From positions 1,178,001-1,242,000 of the forward strand of contig NZ_LN650648.1 of assembly GCF_900002575.1 (NCBI RefSeq): DNA of 64,000 nt, written 5' to 3'. Shown one piece after another: positions 62,889 to 64,000 of the stretch. The DNA is from Romboutsia hominis. Its GTDB lineage: Bacteria > Bacillota > Clostridia > Peptostreptococcales > Peptostreptococcaceae. The notes below the pieces were generated by a model. The model ran no database searches. It saw only the letters and a list, made by a program, of their open reading frames with translations, and had not been told where the DNA came from. The position numbers and the translations under genes are program-made. Position 1 is the stretch's first letter; every line of letters starts with the position of its first letter.

Positions 62889-64000
62889 GTGAATACTATA
62901 AAAAATATTGTTATAGAAGTAAATATAGATGGAGATATAGAATTATTTGAGTTTAAGTATATTAAAAGTGATAAAATGTATTCTAGTAAAAATACAATAA
63001 AACTACAAATAACCTTAGATGAGTATAAGAGATGTGATACTGTCAAAAGAAAAGATGAGAGTACTTTGTTTATAAGTTATACACAAACTATTGAAGAGCT
63101 ATTCAAAGAAAAGTACAATGCAACAGTTGACAAACTGAATGAGGAAATGGCGGATGGGGTTGAGTTTACAGAATCAGAAATAGAAAGAAATGATGAAATA
63201 ATTGTACCCTATGATCCAAATTTAATAAGGGTGTCTCAAGCTAGATTCTCTTTAAAAGAAATATTTGATATGTTAGTTGGAGATGAATATGATGAAGAGC
63301 CTATACTGGATTTATCTCCAGATTTTCAAAGACGATATGTGTGGGATAATACTAGAAAGTCAAGACTTATAGAATCTATATTGCTAAAAATACCACTACC
63401 CGTGTTTTATTTATCAAGAGATTATGATGGTAAGTATCAGGTTGTAGATGGTGTCCAACGATTATCTGTTATTAAAGAGTTTTTCTCAAATGGATTTAAA
63501 TTGAAAAATTTAGAATATCTTACTGATGAATGTGAGAATAGATATTTCCACAATAAAAAGTCTGAGTCATTGCATCCTAGATTTGTAAGAACACTTAGGT
63601 CATATCAAATCGATTGTAATGTTATAGAGCCAGAAACACCTCATAAAGTAAAACTAGATATATTTAAGAGACTTAATACAGGAGGAAAAAATCTAAATAA
63701 TCAAGAAATAAGAAATTCTATTTTAAAACCCTCACCAAGAGATTTTATAAGGAAGTTAGCTAATTCAAAAGAATTTATATTAGCAACTAATAACAGTATA
63801 AGTACAACGAGAATGATGGACCAAGAGATGATAGTAAGATATATAGGTTTTTACTTTATATATAAAAGACAAGATTTATTTCCAAACTTAAAATATAATG
63901 GGAAAATGAATGAATTTCTAGACTTAACAATAGAATTATTAAATGAGAACTTTAAATATATTCCATTTGATGAAATTGAGAATAATTTCTATAAAGCGAT
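62889..64000 (+). CDS. DUF262 (GmrSD N-terminal-like) protein, 3' end outside window
   Basis: The frame is open from GTG at 62889 (GTGAGGA upstream) to the window end, 370 codons. Residues 1-100 are a beta-rich N-terminal extension (VEVNIDGDIELFEFKYIKS). DUF262 follows from about 115: LSPDFQRRYVWDNTRKSRLIESIL, VVDGVQRLSVIKEFF (Asp187-Arg191; DGVQR in place of the usual DGQQR) and FKRLNTGGKNLNNQEIRNSIL. The ParB-like fold with DGQQR is the NTPase/nuclease half of GmrSD type IV restriction and related defence genes. Follows hsdS by 62 nt. Confidence 0.88.
   Translation, partial: MNTIKNIVIEVNIDGDIELFEFKYIKSDKMYSSKNTIKLQITLDEYKRCDTVKRKDESTLFISYTQTIEELFKEKYNATVDKLNEEMADGVEFTESEIERNDEIIVPYDPNLIRVSQARFSLKEIFDMLVGDEYDEEPILDLSPDFQRRYVWDNTRKSRLIESILLKIPLPVFYLSRDYDGKYQVVDGVQRLSVIKEFFSNGFKLKNLEYLTDECENRYFHNKKSESLHPRFVRTLRSYQIDCNVIEPETPHKVKLDIFKRLNTGGKNLNNQEIRNSILKPSPRDFIRKLANSKEFILATNNSISTTRMMDQEMIVRYIGFYFIYKRQDLFPNLKYNGKMNEFLDLTIELLNENFKYIPFDEIENNFYKA

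Noticed and set aside
1-64000. CRISPR arrays, tRNA or rRNA genes, insertion-sequence transposases
   Set aside because: No regularly spaced repeats, no cloverleaf or rRNA signatures and no transposase frames were found by eye.

Overview
The window is about 28% GC DNA with AGGAGG-type ribosome binding sites, dense A/T-rich intergenic spacers, many intrinsic terminators and obligate-anaerobe enzymes ([FeFe] hydrogenase with its HydEGF maturases, hybrid cluster protein, rubredoxin-fused rubrerythrin, methionine gamma-lyase). It reads as a chromosomal segment of a strictly anaerobic clostridium, most like the Peptostreptococcaceae (Clostridioides / Paraclostridium / Romboutsia group). The genus cannot be fixed from the sequence alone.

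Layout. 1-10 kb: end of a FUSC-type membrane protein, a LytTR two-component system divergent from a large FtsX-type ABC transporter, a TraX-like acyltransferase, and a MacAB/YknXYZ-like adaptor-ATPase-permease operon. 10-16 kb: a compact [FeFe] hydrogenase followed by hydE-hydG-hydF. 16-20 kb: a nitrosative-stress island with hcp, a cupin and a ferredoxin. A TGTAAC-N4-GTTACA operator precedes hcp, and a near-identical one precedes a gene of unknown function at 19648. A staygreen-family gene is divergent from hcp. 20-28 kb: a secreted Ca-repeat lipase, a Ca2+/H+ antiporter, a GNAT acetyltransferase whose 5' leader is interrupted by a 361-nt group I intron, a VanW-family protein, rubrerythrin and a MATE pump. 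28-37.6 kb: a Gram-positive Pel exopolysaccharide operon (pelD, pelE, deacetylase-like pelA, pelF, pelG) convergent with a lipoprotein glycoside-hydrolase-like gene. 37.7-48 kb: methyltransferases, Fe-S proteins, a TipA-like MerR regulator, an FmdE-methyltransferase-ECF set, and an NhaC-type antiporter with methionine gamma-lyase. 48-54 kb: a prophage-like remnant with immunity switch, DnaD/DnaC replication genes, DUF1659-DUF2922-YvrJ and an amidase, but no integrase or structural genes. 54-64 kb: a type I restriction-modification island in which two membrane-type genes of unknown function sit between hsdR and hsdM, followed by a DUF262 (GmrSD-like) gene cut by the window end.

Most notable points. 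(1) The group I intron at 23652-24012 (minus strand): the 5' exon ends in the Shine-Dalgarno sequence, that sequence is the 5' strand of P1, and exact splicing would place it 7-8 nt from the GNAT start codon, so splicing should switch translation on. (2) The hsdR - TerB/glycine-zipper protein - GHD-motif protein - hsdM - hsdS - DUF262 island is a candidate composite defence system. (3) Two homologous terminator-like leader hairpins (37699 and 42901) precede a methyltransferase gene and an FmdE operon and may be a shared attenuator. (4) Three copies of a GC-rich structured element (26579, 52603, 52912) keep a bulged G while their stem sequences co-vary.
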